From NCBI RefSeq assembly GCF_900142325.1, contig NZ_FRAM01000005.1:44506-108505 (forward strand): a stretch of DNA of 64,000 bases. The letters run 5' to 3'. The DNA comes from Epilithonimonas mollis (GTDB lineage: Bacteria; Bacteroidota; Bacteroidia; Flavobacteriales; Weeksellaceae). The translations under genes and the position numbers were made by a program. Below are positions 24,104 to 32,538 of the stretch, in pieces; position 1 is the stretch's first letter; each line of letters opens with the position of its first letter. The notes under the pieces were generated by a model. It was not told the origin of the DNA. It made no database searches and was given only the letters and a program-made list of their open reading frames with translations.

Positions 24104-25252
24104 ATGGTTTTCGGAATTAATGAAAATGTTTTAACCGCTTACGGAACTATCTGGGATGGAGATGGACGTGATTTTATCTACTATTTCTCCAAATTAGAAA
24201 AAGAACATTCTGATATTACTATCAGATTGCACACGTATGGTGGAAGTGTTTTCGATGGGAATCTGATGTGCAATGCTGTAGAAAGATCAACATCAAACGT
24301 TACTATTATTATTGATGGGATTGCTGCCTCGATGGGTGCTGTTTTCATTTTATCTAGCAAAAATGTAAAAATCGTAGATAATGGATATTTAATGATCCAC
24401 GCACCTTCGAGCGGATCCTATGGTAATGCAAAAGATCACGAATCTAGCGCACAGCTTTTAAGATTTATTGAAGATAACTTCACAGAACGTCTTATTACAA
24501 GAACTGGAAAGTCTAGAGCATACGTTGAAAAGTGGCTCGAAGCTGATACCTGGTTTGATGCTAAAACAGCATTACAGGAAGGTTTAATTTCAGAAATTAT
24601 TCCGGCAACTGTAGAAACTGTTTATCCAGCTTTTGAGCCGGATCTAGTTGGCGAATTGGAATCATACAATATGTACGCTTGTGCATTGCTTTCTACAGTA
24701 ACGCCACCGCCAGCAAGTTTTCACAAATCAAAACCGAAATCAAATTTTATCGACAACAATATGAAACAACAGTTGATTACTACATTGGCGCTGAGCGCTG
24801 TAAATGCACAAAGTTCAGACACAGCAGTACTGGAAGCTGTGCAAGGAAAAATTAACGATCTACAAGCCTCTTTTGATAAAGAAAAGGAAGCGAGAACGAA
24901 AGCTGAGAACGATCTGAAAGCCTTTAAAAAGGAGCAGATCAAAGCAATGATTGATGCTGCATCGGCGTCGGCTTCAAAACCATTTACCGATGACGAACGT
25001 ACAGTGTACGATAATATCGGAGAAAATTCAGGAGTGGAAGCTTTAGCGCACGTTCTGAAAACAACCAATAAACCAGGTTCTCCAAATATTTCTGCACATA
25101 TCCAAAATGGCACACAAGGAAGTGGTCCAGTTGGTAGAGAAAATTGGGATCTTGACCAATGGCAAAAAGAAGATCCGAAAGGACTGGAAGCTTTGGCAAC
25201 TTCAGAACCTGAGAAATTCAACACTTTATTTAACGCAAAATATAAAAAATAA
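24104..25252 (+). CDS. ClpP-like prohead protease with C-terminal scaffold
   Basis: 382 residues. The first 190 are a ClpP-type serine protease: LHTYGGSVFDG oxyanion region, GIAASMG (Ser76) and LMIHAPSSGSYG (His99), with WFDAKTALQEGLISEI closing the fold. Then come a Pro-rich linker and a coiled coil (KINDLQASFDKEKEARTKAENDLKAFKKEQIKAM, residues about 250-290) expected of a scaffold, and a helical end. This is like Mu gpI, with Z-type scaffold in the same chain. The ATG of the capsid gene overlaps its stop. Confidence 0.88.
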   Translation: MVFGINENVLTAYGTIWDGDGRDFIYYFSKLEKEHSDITIRLHTYGGSVFDGNLMCNAVERSTSNVTIIIDGIAASMGAVFILSSKNVKIVDNGYLMIHAPSSGSYGNAKDHESSAQLLRFIEDNFTERLITRTGKSRAYVEKWLEADTWFDAKTALQEGLISEIIPATVETVYPAFEPDLVGELESYNMYACALLSTVTPPPASFHKSKPKSNFIDNNMKQQLITTLALSAVNAQSSDTAVLEAVQGKINDLQASFDKEKEARTKAENDLKAFKKEQIKAMIDAASASASKPFTDDERTVYDNIGENSGVEALAHVLKTTNKPGSPNISAHIQNGTQGSGPVGRENWDLDQWQKEDPKGLEALATSEPEKFNTLFNAKYKK

Positions 25253-26166
25253 TGGCAGAACAAGACGGATTATGGTTGGTACCATACATTGAGCCACAAC
25301 TACTTGAGGAAGCAGTTAATTACAATGACGATTTCATTGCTGCTCTAGGTAAACCCGATGCTAAAGCGATTGGAAAGGATGGTATTTACTTCAATAAACT
25401 AAATAACAATGTTGGTTTTAAAGTAAATGCGAGCACTGATTTTACACCCGCACAAATGACAGGTAAGAAAAACATGGTGCCTTGGGACAAACTAGATACA
25501 ACGCCTACAAATATTACTGATAAGGAAATGAGGGCTCTTGCTTTCGATAAAGAATCAGAGGTAAGGAAAAAGCAGATGGCGGCTTGGAAATTGGGTGTTA
25601 GAGGATATACGGTTTCTAAAATTGCTCCCAAACAACACGCCTCTGGGAAAATGCCTGTAATTAGAACCACTGGTGAAGTAATAAATGGTAGAAAAAGATT
25701 GAAATCTCAAGACCTTTATAATTTTTATGAAGAGATTGAGGCTTTGAAGCTTGCCGATCCAAATGGATTTCATTTCGTATTAAATTCAACTCACAGAGCA
25801 GATTTGATGTATGAAAAATCAAAAACTAGTAACCATTGGGATATTGAATTTGATCCAATTACTGGAAAGGTCAAAAGGTTCTATAAATTCAATTTATGGG
25901 AAAATCTTGACACAGCAAATTACACAGCTGAAGGAGTATTAAAATCTCTCGGTTCATTGCCAACTGAAGGTGATCAAAGTGCTTCAGTATTCTTTTATGC
26001 ACCTAATACTGTTTATCACATAGAAGATCTGTTAGTTCTATATAAGGAGATGAAAACTGATACTCGTAGTGTTGATCCTCAATCCGAAATCAGATTGCAT
26101 ACCTATGGATTATGTGACAAGAAGCAAGAACATGGATTCGGAGCTTTAGTTTCCGATAACGCTTAA
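25252..26166 (+). CDS. Major capsid protein (Mu gpT-like position)
   Basis: 304 residues. Placed directly after protease/scaffold and overlapping its stop, as in Mu and HK97-type phages. The sequence has the mixed pattern of an HK97-fold capsid (MVPWDKLDTTPTNITDKEMRALAFDKESEVRKKQMAAW, then NGFHFVLNSTHRADLM). No N-terminal delta domain is present, as expected when the scaffold is fused to the protease. Family recognition is from position and general pattern, so slightly below certain. Confidence 0.82.
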   Translation: MAEQDGLWLVPYIEPQLLEEAVNYNDDFIAALGKPDAKAIGKDGIYFNKLNNNVGFKVNASTDFTPAQMTGKKNMVPWDKLDTTPTNITDKEMRALAFDKESEVRKKQMAAWKLGVRGYTVSKIAPKQHASGKMPVIRTTGEVINGRKRLKSQDLYNFYEEIEALKLADPNGFHFVLNSTHRADLMYEKSKTSNHWDIEFDPITGKVKRFYKFNLWENLDTANYTAEGVLKSLGSLPTEGDQSASVFFYAPNTVYHIEDLLVLYKEMKTDTRSVDPQSEIRLHTYGLCDKKQEHGFGALVSDNA

Positions 26167-26177
26167 TCAAAATTATT

Positions 26178-26405
26178 ATGGCTACAAAAAAACAAAAAGA
26201 ATATGCAGCAAATTTCCTCAAGGAAAATCTTGACGTGAAAGCAATATTTCTGAATCCAAAAAAAAGTGAGTTTTTCACGGATGAGGATTTTGCCAACAAT
26301 AGTATTGACAAAGACAGGGAAGGGAAACCGAACTGTAAAATCGAAACTTTTAAGCAGAATGAAAAAATAGATACTGCAGGTGACGATGAAATTACCAACC
26401 AATAA
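26178..26405 (+). CDS. Small acidic protein between capsid and sheath genes
   Basis: 75 residues. KKQKEYAANFLKENLDVKAIFLNPKKSEFFTDEDFANN suggests a short helical domain with an acidic tail. The position suits a small head or connector protein. No family recognised. Confidence 0.55.
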   Translation: MATKKQKEYAANFLKENLDVKAIFLNPKKSEFFTDEDFANNSIDKDREGKPNCKIETFKQNEKIDTAGDDEITNQ

Positions 26406-26415
26406 ATTCTAAAAA

Positions 26416-27660
26416 ATGTCAAACTTAAACGGAGTTAATATCAAACGCGGGAAAGTTGGAGCCAACAGACTTGGGAGTGATGATGCTATATCTGGCATCA
26501 TCATTACAAGTCCGGAAGTTGCAAACTTAGAATTTGACGTTCCGGTTACAGTTTATAATATCTCCGATGTCGAAGATTTGGGAATTACCAAAGATTTTGA
26601 TAAAAACCAAAATGTGAATGTCTATGAGCATTTGTCGGAGTTTTATAGATTGGCAGGTAACGGTACAGAACTGCACGCATTAGTTGCTGAGCAAGACCAA
26701 AAAATGGTTGATCTGCTAGATGCCCCGGCCAAAAAATTACTAATTGCTGCAGGCGGAAAAATCAAGCAACTTGGAATTGCTGTCAATCTTGAATCTACAG
26801 CGACCATTACATTGCTTAACGGTTTCCCAGATGATGTGTACAATGCAATTGCAGCGGCGAAAGCTTTGGAAGAATGGTCAGAAGAAAATTTTATGCCAGT
26901 GACGGTTTTCATCGAAGGACATCACTATGCTGGTAATGCTGCAAGTTCTGCAGACTTAAGAGATCTTCTTAATCTTTCAGCTGAAGGAGTTGCAGGTCTC
27001 GTAATTGGTCAGGATTATGACGTTGCAGCACAAAGAACCGGACACGCTCAGAAATATGGAAATGTTGGAACTGTCCTCGGTGTTACAGCTTCTTGTACAG
27101 TGGAGAAAAACATTGGAGAAAACGAGACTAAGAATCTCACCAGCGAAAGCAAAAAGCTTTTGATAAATCCGGCACTTTCCAATCACGTTTTAAATTCTGC
27201 TCAATATGCATCCCTTCAAACCTTGGAGGACAAAGGCTACATTTTCGGAGTTACATACACCGGAATGGCGGGCGTTAGATTGAACAATGACCACGTTTGC
27301 GCACCAAAAATTCTTGATGATGACAATAACATCAACGAACATACGATTGCTTATGGACGTGTTGGTAAAAAAGCCAGACGAGGTCTAAGAACCGCTTATT
27401 TACCAAAAGTAAAAACGACTTGGTTGGTTAATGAAACCACCGGAAAACTTTCTCCAGGAACAGTTGCTTCATTAGAAGAAATTGGAGATAAAGTTTTTGC
27501 TGATATGAAAAAACGGGGTGAGATTACTTACGGAAAAACAACTGTTGATCCTGCAAGTGATTTAATTGTTGAAAAAGTTTTGAAAGTCTCTTATGTCATC
27601 GTTCCAAAAGGGTCTATCGGAGAAATCACAGGATTTATTAATATAAAAACTCAAATCTAA
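26416..27660 (+). CDS. Tail sheath protein (DUF2586-like)
   Basis: 414 residues, contractile sheath subunit. Starts LNGVNIKRGKVGANRLGSDDAISGII and ends with KVSYVIVPKGSIGEITGFINIKTQI; the long alpha/beta middle with VTVFIEGHHYAG and the FADMKKRGEITYGKTTVDP region matches the sheath-like DUF2586 group of Bacteroidota phages. The neighbour overlaps the stop by one base and is the tube, giving the normal sheath-tube order. This identifies the phage as a myovirus. Confidence 0.82.
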   Translation: MSNLNGVNIKRGKVGANRLGSDDAISGIIITSPEVANLEFDVPVTVYNISDVEDLGITKDFDKNQNVNVYEHLSEFYRLAGNGTELHALVAEQDQKMVDLLDAPAKKLLIAAGGKIKQLGIAVNLESTATITLLNGFPDDVYNAIAAAKALEEWSEENFMPVTVFIEGHHYAGNAASSADLRDLLNLSAEGVAGLVIGQDYDVAAQRTGHAQKYGNVGTVLGVTASCTVEKNIGENETKNLTSESKKLLINPALSNHVLNSAQYASLQTLEDKGYIFGVTYTGMAGVRLNNDHVCAPKILDDDNNINEHTIAYGRVGKKARRGLRTAYLPKVKTTWLVNETTGKLSPGTVASLEEIGDKVFADMKKRGEITYGKTTVDPASDLIVEKVLKVSYVIVPKGSIGEITGFINIKTQI

Positions 27661-28085
27661 TGAGCGATATCATAGTTAATTCGAAAGCTTATGACAGTGT
27701 TGATGTCAAAGTTTTTATTGAGGGTGTGCAACTGAATGTTAAAAGTTTCACATACGGGAACGAGCAGGATACTCAGTTGAATCATACACTTGGAGCCGAT
27801 GCAACATCCTGGAGCGAAGGCAAAATAACACCATCAGCATCGATGACGGTTCCAATGGTTGATATTATGCCTTTAGAGGTTGCAGCAAAAGGGCAATTGA
27901 TGAAGTTGAAACCTCTAACTGCAATTATAGAATATGTCAACGAATACAATATTGTAGTCATTGACAGAGTGATTTTCAAATTCAAAGATGAAGGTCGTGA
28001 TGTTACTGGTGATATGGGTCTCGAAAAACAGTATGACCTATTCGCTTTAAAAGTCGATTTGAACATCGGCGCAAGATCATTATAA
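27660..28085 (+). CDS. Tail tube protein
   Basis: 141 residues, beta-rich: IIVNSKAYDSVDVKVFIEGVQLNVKSFTYG at the start and GLEKQYDLFALKVDLNIG at the end, as expected for the single-barrel tube fold. It lies between sheath and chaperones, the standard tube position. The one-base overlap with the sheath stop suggests coupled expression. Confidence 0.8.
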   Translation: MSDIIVNSKAYDSVDVKVFIEGVQLNVKSFTYGNEQDTQLNHTLGADATSWSEGKITPSASMTVPMVDIMPLEVAAKGQLMKLKPLTAIIEYVNEYNIVVIDRVIFKFKDEGRDVTGDMGLEKQYDLFALKVDLNIGARSL

Positions 28086-28104
28086 TCAATCAAAAAATAA
28101 TAGT

Positions 28105-28428
28105 ATGTCTGTAAAGTACGTATCAGAAGAAGTAAAAGAAGCCTTGAAAAAAGAACATGGCGAAAAATTAAAATCAGTTATTATTCCACTGGATGATGAC
28201 AGTACAGAAGAAATTGAAATCTTAGTTGTAGTTCCCTCCAGAGCGGTTGCCGGTCAAGCTTTAAGATTCATTAGTTCTGATCCCAAAAAGTATATGGAAA
28301 TTCTTGTCAAAAACTGTGTAGTCACGGATAAGGAGTTGATAATGGGAGATGATGCACTGTTTTTTTCCACTGCTCCAATGATTGCAGAATTGTTGCCAAT
28401 TCGCCAGGGAAAGTTTGGGAAAGTTTAG
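28105..28428 (+). CDS. Tail assembly chaperone, short form
   Basis: 107 residues. Acidic small protein between tube and the next tail genes, the place of gpG in lambda and gp41 in Mu. It ends shortly after a GGGAAAG heptamer and is followed by an overlapping frame that lacks its own start; see the frameshifted long form. Contains EIEILVVVPSRAVAGQALRFISSDPKKYMEILVKNCV. Confidence 0.8.
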   Translation: MSVKYVSEEVKEALKKEHGEKLKSVIIPLDDDSTEEIEILVVVPSRAVAGQALRFISSDPKKYMEILVKNCVVTDKELIMGDDALFFSTAPMIAELLPIRQGKFGKV

Positions 28429-28619
28429 AAAGCTGGAGCGGACTAAACTACAAGGCTGATGGCGACCTATATCTGAAAGCTGATGCCCTAATATCATTTT
28501 TTCTACATATTCCTTTTCCAGAGAATCTTGATGATGAAACCTGGTCCATCAAGTGGGCGCAAATTATCTGGTTGGGAGATCAAGGATTGCTGGGATTTAA
28601 AGTCAAAGATCAAGTTTAA
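28105..28619 (+). CDS. Tail assembly chaperone, long form made by -1 ribosomal frameshift
   Basis: Zero frame is read from 28105 through AAG at 28411-28413, then a -1 slip continues GTT TGG GAA AGT to the TAA at 28617-28619, for about 171 residues. The added part (WESLESWSGLNYKADGDLYL, LISFFLHIPFPENLDDE, WAQIIWLGDQGLLGFKVKDQV) is protein-like and has no start of its own. Homologous arrangements (lambda G/GT, Mu gp41/42) bind the tape measure. Here the tape measure gene is not next to it but on the other strand at 16766-18796. Confidence 0.78.
28407..28413 (+). promoter_or_regulatory. Programmed -1 frameshift site GGGAAAG
   Basis: G GGA AAG in the zero frame is the X XXY YYZ form and is the same heptamer known from lambda G-GT. 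A second GGGAAAG follows at 28417-28423 but in the wrong phase. The zero-frame stop is 13 bases downstream. Confidence 0.75.
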
Positions 28620-29215
28620 TGGAAACTTCATACATAATCAATTTAGCAGCGAGATATGCAGCAGCATTTGGTGCTATAGCCGTAAGCAATGCTTTAAATA
28701 AAGTTGTTGTATTCCAGGATGACAACAAGTATAATATTGAGGTTTATGATGAGGTAGACACAACTTTCGAAGCTGTAGAATTTCAGTTTGACGGCAAAAA
28801 AATTCTTTTCAATGGAATGTTGATGGGTGATGATTCCTCAATATTTGCACCGCCACTAATGATGGATTTCGCACGAGAAAAAAATCTTATTGTGACAGAT
28901 GTAAGTGGCGGTGATGCTGAGGTAATTGAACGCTGGGGAACTCGACCATGGAATATTGATATTAAAGGAATTTTAATTGATACTTCCGGACGGCAATATC
29001 CAACCGAAAAAATTGAGGAGTTGTCCAGGTTCTTTGACTACAACAATGTCGTTGAAGTTGTAGGACAGCAGTTCTACGAAAAAAATATTGACAGCATTTA
29101 TATCAAGTCAATCAATATTACACCATTGGAAGGCTTCACAGATACAGTTCAATTTAGCCTAACTGCTAGTAGCATCAAAGAAGTAACCTGGACACTTTTA
29201 AAGCCTAATGATTAA
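28619..29215 (+). CDS. DUF6046-like tail/baseplate protein
   Basis: 198 residues starting at an overlap with the stop of the chaperone long form (TAATG). FQFDGKKILFNGMLM, FAREKNLIVTDVSGGDAEVIERWGTRPW and DIKGILIDTSGRQYPTEKIEELSRFF are typical of the DUF6046 group, which sits before the gpD hub in Bacteroidota phages and probably links tube and hub. In other phages a tape measure gene would precede it. Confidence 0.68.
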   Translation: METSYIINLAARYAAAFGAIAVSNALNKVVVFQDDNKYNIEVYDEVDTTFEAVEFQFDGKKILFNGMLMGDDSSIFAPPLMMDFAREKNLIVTDVSGGDAEVIERWGTRPWNIDIKGILIDTSGRQYPTEKIEELSRFFDYNNVVEVVGQQFYEKNIDSIYIKSINITPLEGFTDTVQFSLTASSIKEVTWTLLKPND

Positions 29216-30330
29216 TGCCTTACCACTATTATAATATTAATGTTAGAATTACAATAGCTGACAGAATTCAGTTCAATGTTGTTAAATCTATCACGATTGA
29301 AAGTAGTATTGAGAAATTATCAGACACGGCAAAACTGGAACTTCCTAGAGAATTCAAAAATGCAAAATTTGATAACAATGGGTTGTCTCTCGAGCGTAAA
29401 AATCTCTTGGAATATATGAAGGTTGGTGATTCTATTTTAATCGAAGCTGGTTATGATGGAAATCTCTACACAGAATTTGAAGGCTACTTAACGGATATCG
29501 GAGCGGAAATTCCAACAGAACTGGAATGTGAGGACGAAATGTATAAGCTAAGACGTGCCGGAATGCTCAATAAAACCTTTAAAAGTGTTGATCTTAAAAC
29601 GCTTTTAAAATTCATCGCACCAGGTTACGAAATCGAGGCTTTAGATATGGCACTTGGAAAGATGCAAATAGAACGTGCAACACCGTATAAAGTTATCGAA
29701 AAACTTAAATCTGATTATGGTATCAGATGTTTTTTTAAAGGAAAAAAACTCTATGCTGGAATGCTAGTGGACTTTAAACCACAAACTGTTCATCAGTTCA
29801 ATTTCAAAAGAAATATCAGATCAAGTTCTGATCTGAAGTATAAAACAAAGGAAGGTCGCCAACTTTTTATTAAAGCGGTATCAATGCAAAAAGGCGGTGC
29901 TAATAAAAAAGTGACCTATGATTTTGGAACGGCTGGAGAATCTGAAGTATCACTTCACGCTCCAGTAAATCTGAATCAATCTGAATTAAAAGACTGGGTT
30001 GAGAAATATTGGAATTCTAAAATTTACGATGGTCTGGAAGGTAGCGTGGATGGCTGGGCAATTCCAAGAACTGAAGTTGGTGACAGCGCACATATTACGG
30101 ATCCAAATTATCCAACCGGTTACAGAGATGGACAATATTTCATCGAAGGTGTAACAACAACAATTGATGAATCCAGCGGATTCAAAAGACAAAACAAATT
30201 ATCATTTAAAATCAAATCAAAAAATGAAACGGTTATTCATCCTAACTACGGTCACATTACTGTCACTCCACGCTTGCAAAAGCGCAAAAAATCAACTGCC
30301 TCAACAGATGATCCAAGAATCAAGCAATGA
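29215..30330 (+). CDS. Tail hub protein (phage late control gpD-like)
   Basis: 371 residues. N-terminal beta domain (ITIESSIEKLSDTAKLELPRE), then VGDSILIEAGYDGNLYTEFEGYLTDIGAEIPTELECEDEMYKLRR, typical of gpD/gp27-type hubs, and a C-terminal GYRDGQYFIEGVTTTIDESSGFKRQNKLSFKI. It joins the tube to the spike encoded at 30727. Its last 107 bases are overlapped by the spanin gene in another frame. Confidence 0.82.
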   Translation: MPYHYYNINVRITIADRIQFNVVKSITIESSIEKLSDTAKLELPREFKNAKFDNNGLSLERKNLLEYMKVGDSILIEAGYDGNLYTEFEGYLTDIGAEIPTELECEDEMYKLRRAGMLNKTFKSVDLKTLLKFIAPGYEIEALDMALGKMQIERATPYKVIEKLKSDYGIRCFFKGKKLYAGMLVDFKPQTVHQFNFKRNIRSSSDLKYKTKEGRQLFIKAVSMQKGGANKKVTYDFGTAGESEVSLHAPVNLNQSELKDWVEKYWNSKIYDGLEGSVDGWAIPRTEVGDSAHITDPNYPTGYRDGQYFIEGVTTTIDESSGFKRQNKLSFKIKSKNETVIHPNYGHITVTPRLQKRKKSTASTDDPRIKQ

Positions 30331-30760
30331 GACAAAAACCATCGAAAAAACAATTATCGAGCGTGATACTGTTTTCAATACGAAAACTGACAGCACATTC
30401 TATAACGCTTTGATTGAATGTCAGAACGGAATTCCAATTTTAAAAAATCCAACGGTTACCAAATCTGCAGATGCGAAAGTTGATGTTGATGTGATGCTCG
30501 ACGGCAATCAATTAAAAGTTAAAGCAACAAAAGAAGCTGAACAAATGTTTCTCAAGTGGAAAGAAGAATATACAAAGGAAAATTCCACAAAAGAAACAAA
30601 AATTCCCTACCCGGTTTACATCGATAAGCCTGTTCCGTTAGAATTAACCTGGTGGCAGGATCTATGGATTAAAATTGGAAAATTATCGGTTGTCTCTTTC
30701 ACTTTGTACGCTTTAATAAAGATTCCATGGCTAAGTTTGACGAAACGCTTCTTTCCTTAA
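30224..30760 (+). CDS. Unimolecular spanin-like lipoprotein with C-terminal membrane span
   Basis: 178 residues starting MKRLFILTTVTLLSLHAC, a lipoprotein signal with cysteine 18 as lipidation site. A long periplasmic coiled-coil-like part (SSNETKTIEKTIIERD, EAEQMFLKWKEEYTKEN) leads to a C-terminal membrane span (LWIKIGKLSVVSFTLYALIKIPWL). An outer-membrane lipid anchor and an inner-membrane anchor in one chain define a u-spanin, which fuses the two membranes at lysis. The start was chosen for the signal; a longer frame from 30164 spoils it. It overlaps the hub gene by 107 and the spike gene by 34 bases. Confidence 0.7.
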   Translation: MKRLFILTTVTLLSLHACKSAKNQLPQQMIQESSNETKTIEKTIIERDTVFNTKTDSTFYNALIECQNGIPILKNPTVTKSADAKVDVDVMLDGNQLKVKATKEAEQMFLKWKEEYTKENSTKETKIPYPVYIDKPVPLELTWWQDLWIKIGKLSVVSFTLYALIKIPWLSLTKRFFP

Positions 30761-31227
30761 TAAAAAAAATTATCAGAGATAATCTGATTCTTAACACGGG
30801 TGTAGGAACAATCAAAAGTGTTGGTGAAAACACTTGTGTTATTGAAAGGGAAGATCTTCCAGATTTGGAAGACGTTCGGCTAAATTCAATTGAAGGCAAC
30901 TTTGAAAATAGCTTTTTGATTTTTCCTTCAGTCGGCTCTGAAGTTCTTTTTTTGATGGTTGAAAATGCACCAGAAGAAAATTGCATAGTCAAATATTCAG
31001 AGATTGATAAAGTCAAAATAACAGTAGCCGGTGCAAGCTTCGAAATGTCTGCAGGGAAATTTGAGTTTAAAAATGATAATTCGGATTTAAAACAAATATT
31101 ATCAAAAACCTTTGACCGTTTGAATTCTGCAATTATTACCACACCTAACGGACCAGGGAAGTTTTCACAACCTGACAAACAATTTTTTCTTGATCAAAAA
31201 ACTAACACAGAAAAACTTTTCAAATAA
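30727..31227 (+). CDS. Baseplate spike protein (Mu gp45/gpV-like)
   Basis: 166 residues with an OB-like start (LNTGVGTIKSVGENTCVIE...LPDLEDVRLNSIEG, FLIFPSVGSEVLFLMVE) and a beta-helical end (IDKVKITVAGASFEMSAGKFEFKNDNSDL), the layout of membrane-piercing spikes. It follows the hub. No zinc/iron HxH tip is seen. It overlaps the spanin gene at its 5' end and ends at the next ATG. Confidence 0.72.
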   Translation: MAKFDETLLSLIKKIIRDNLILNTGVGTIKSVGENTCVIEREDLPDLEDVRLNSIEGNFENSFLIFPSVGSEVLFLMVENAPEENCIVKYSEIDKVKITVAGASFEMSAGKFEFKNDNSDLKQILSKTFDRLNSAIITTPNGPGKFSQPDKQFFLDQKTNTEKLFK

Positions 31228-31430
31228 TGGCATTAGACAAACCCACCTTAATACAGGATATCAAAGATATTCAAGATGAACTTAAGGATGAAACTAATTA
31301 CGAAACTGCAAAACAAAAATTTGCTGAAAAATTAGCTGATGCCATCGAAAAATATCACAAATCCGGAACTGTAGCAATAACCGGAACATCTAACCAGGGA
31401 CCATTTACCGGAAGCGGAACAATTTCATAA
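31227..31430 (+). CDS. Small baseplate-region hypothetical protein
   Basis: 67 residues: charged helix (IQDIKDIQDELKDETNYETAKQKFAEKLADAIEKYHKSG) followed by a Gly/Thr tail (TGTSNQGPFTGSGTI). Similar small proteins lie between spike and gp25 genes in related phages. No named family. Confidence 0.55.
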   Translation: MALDKPTLIQDIKDIQDELKDETNYETAKQKFAEKLADAIEKYHKSGTVAITGTSNQGPFTGSGTIS

Positions 31431-31718
31431 ATGAGACAAGATATTCAAATTGACGAAGCTGGAGAACTAATCATTAAAAATGGTGATTTTGTTATTGACA
31501 AATCTGACAGGCAGCATGTAGAACACATCACAATTGCCAATCCAGGAGAATTTAAAGAATACCCAAATTTAGGTTTTGGCGCAATCAATAGACTGAAATC
31601 TAACGGCGATCAAATGAGGTTTAAACGTGATTTAAAAATACAACTTGGATTTGACGGTTATGAAAATCCAAAAATTGACTTATCAGGAGGCTATGAAAAT
31701 CTCCAAATTGACATCTAA
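31431..31718 (+). CDS. gpW/gp25-like baseplate wedge protein
   Basis: 95 residues. RQDIQIDEAGELIIKNGDFVIDKSDRQHVEHITIANPGEFKEYPNLGFG is the gp25-like core with the conserved glycine turn; this is the baseplate wedge part present in all contractile systems. It follows the previous gene without a gap and precedes the holin. Confidence 0.78.
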   Translation: MRQDIQIDEAGELIIKNGDFVIDKSDRQHVEHITIANPGEFKEYPNLGFGAINRLKSNGDQMRFKRDLKIQLGFDGYENPKIDLSGGYENLQIDI

Positions 31719-31720
31719 TT

Positions 31721-32254
31721 ATGGAACTACAAAATTATAAACATCACGCTTTTGCGTTTTTAACAGCAGTTAAAAAACCAGCCGTTGCAGTTCCAACTGT
31801 TGGAATGATTTCTCTAAGTGATTGCCAATTAGGTATTTTTCTTTTAATCATTCTGATGCTTTTGGATTTCATTACAGGAGTTTTTGCAAGTTGGGTTATT
31901 TGGGAGAATTCAAAGGTTGAAAGTAAATTTTGGAAGTACGGATTTACTAGTACACGACTCAGATTGTCATTAGTTAAATGTGTGACTTATTTTCTTTTCA
32001 TTCTTTGCGCTTTTGGAATTGAATACATTTTTAAGATTAAATCTTGGAAGGCTGAAAATTATACTGAGCATCAAATCACATTAACGCTGATAACAATTGC
32101 CATTGCTTGTGCGATTGAATTTTATTCGATTTTCTTTGAGAACTTGCCAAAAGCCGGATTCGATATTGAAACAAAAGTGAAGTTGATTTTTAGCAAATTT
32201 AAAAAGGCGGTAACATCGGTAAAAGACTTAACTAATGGCGATAGTTCTACATAA
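31721..32254 (+). CDS. Phage holin family protein
   Basis: 177 residues with four hydrophobic segments (FAFLTAVKKPAVAVPTVG, LGIFLLIILMLLDFITGVFASWVI, VKCVTYFLFILCAFGIEYIF, ITLTLITIAIACAIEFYSIFF). The LLDFITGVFASW segment followed by an S-T-RL-helix is typical of the phi29/toxin-secretion type holin family. It should open the inner membrane for the M15 endolysin at 12826. It overlaps the next gene by 20 bases. Confidence 0.72.
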   Translation: MELQNYKHHAFAFLTAVKKPAVAVPTVGMISLSDCQLGIFLLIILMLLDFITGVFASWVIWENSKVESKFWKYGFTSTRLRLSLVKCVTYFLFILCAFGIEYIFKIKSWKAENYTEHQITLTLITIAIACAIEFYSIFFENLPKAGFDIETKVKLIFSKFKKAVTSVKDLTNGDSST

Positions 32255-32537
32255 TCAATCAATCTTAGATTTCGCAATACAACATACCGGAAGCGTTGCT
32301 AATGCTTTTGAAATTGCAAAAGCAAACGGTTTGGCGATATCAGATAATCTAGTTCCGGGAATGGAATTGATTATTCCTGGTACTTCTGAGAATGATACTG
32401 ATATTTTGAATTATTATACATCAAAAGTAATACAGCCAGCAACCGCAATAACAAATTTAATAGGTGATGGAAGCCCAGAACCACAACTTGAAGGAATTGG
32501 CTATTGGATCATCGGTGACGACAATATAGTATCATAA
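32235..32537 (+). CDS. LysM-like baseplate protein
   Basis: 100 residues. SILDFAIQHTGSVANAFEIAKANGLAISDNLVPGMELIIPG is a LysM-like unit (the ...GMELIIP ending is typical). Such proteins occur in baseplate clusters of Bacteroidota phages and contractile injection systems, where they may hold the spike to the hub. Confidence 0.62.
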   Translation: MAIVLHNQSILDFAIQHTGSVANAFEIAKANGLAISDNLVPGMELIIPGTSENDTDILNYYTSKVIQPATAITNLIGDGSPEPQLEGIGYWIIGDDNIVS

Positions 32538-32538
32538 A

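Noticed and set aside
28417..28423. Second GGGAAAG as the slip site
   Set aside because: Its phase is GGG AAA G in the zero frame, which does not permit the usual tandem -1 slip.
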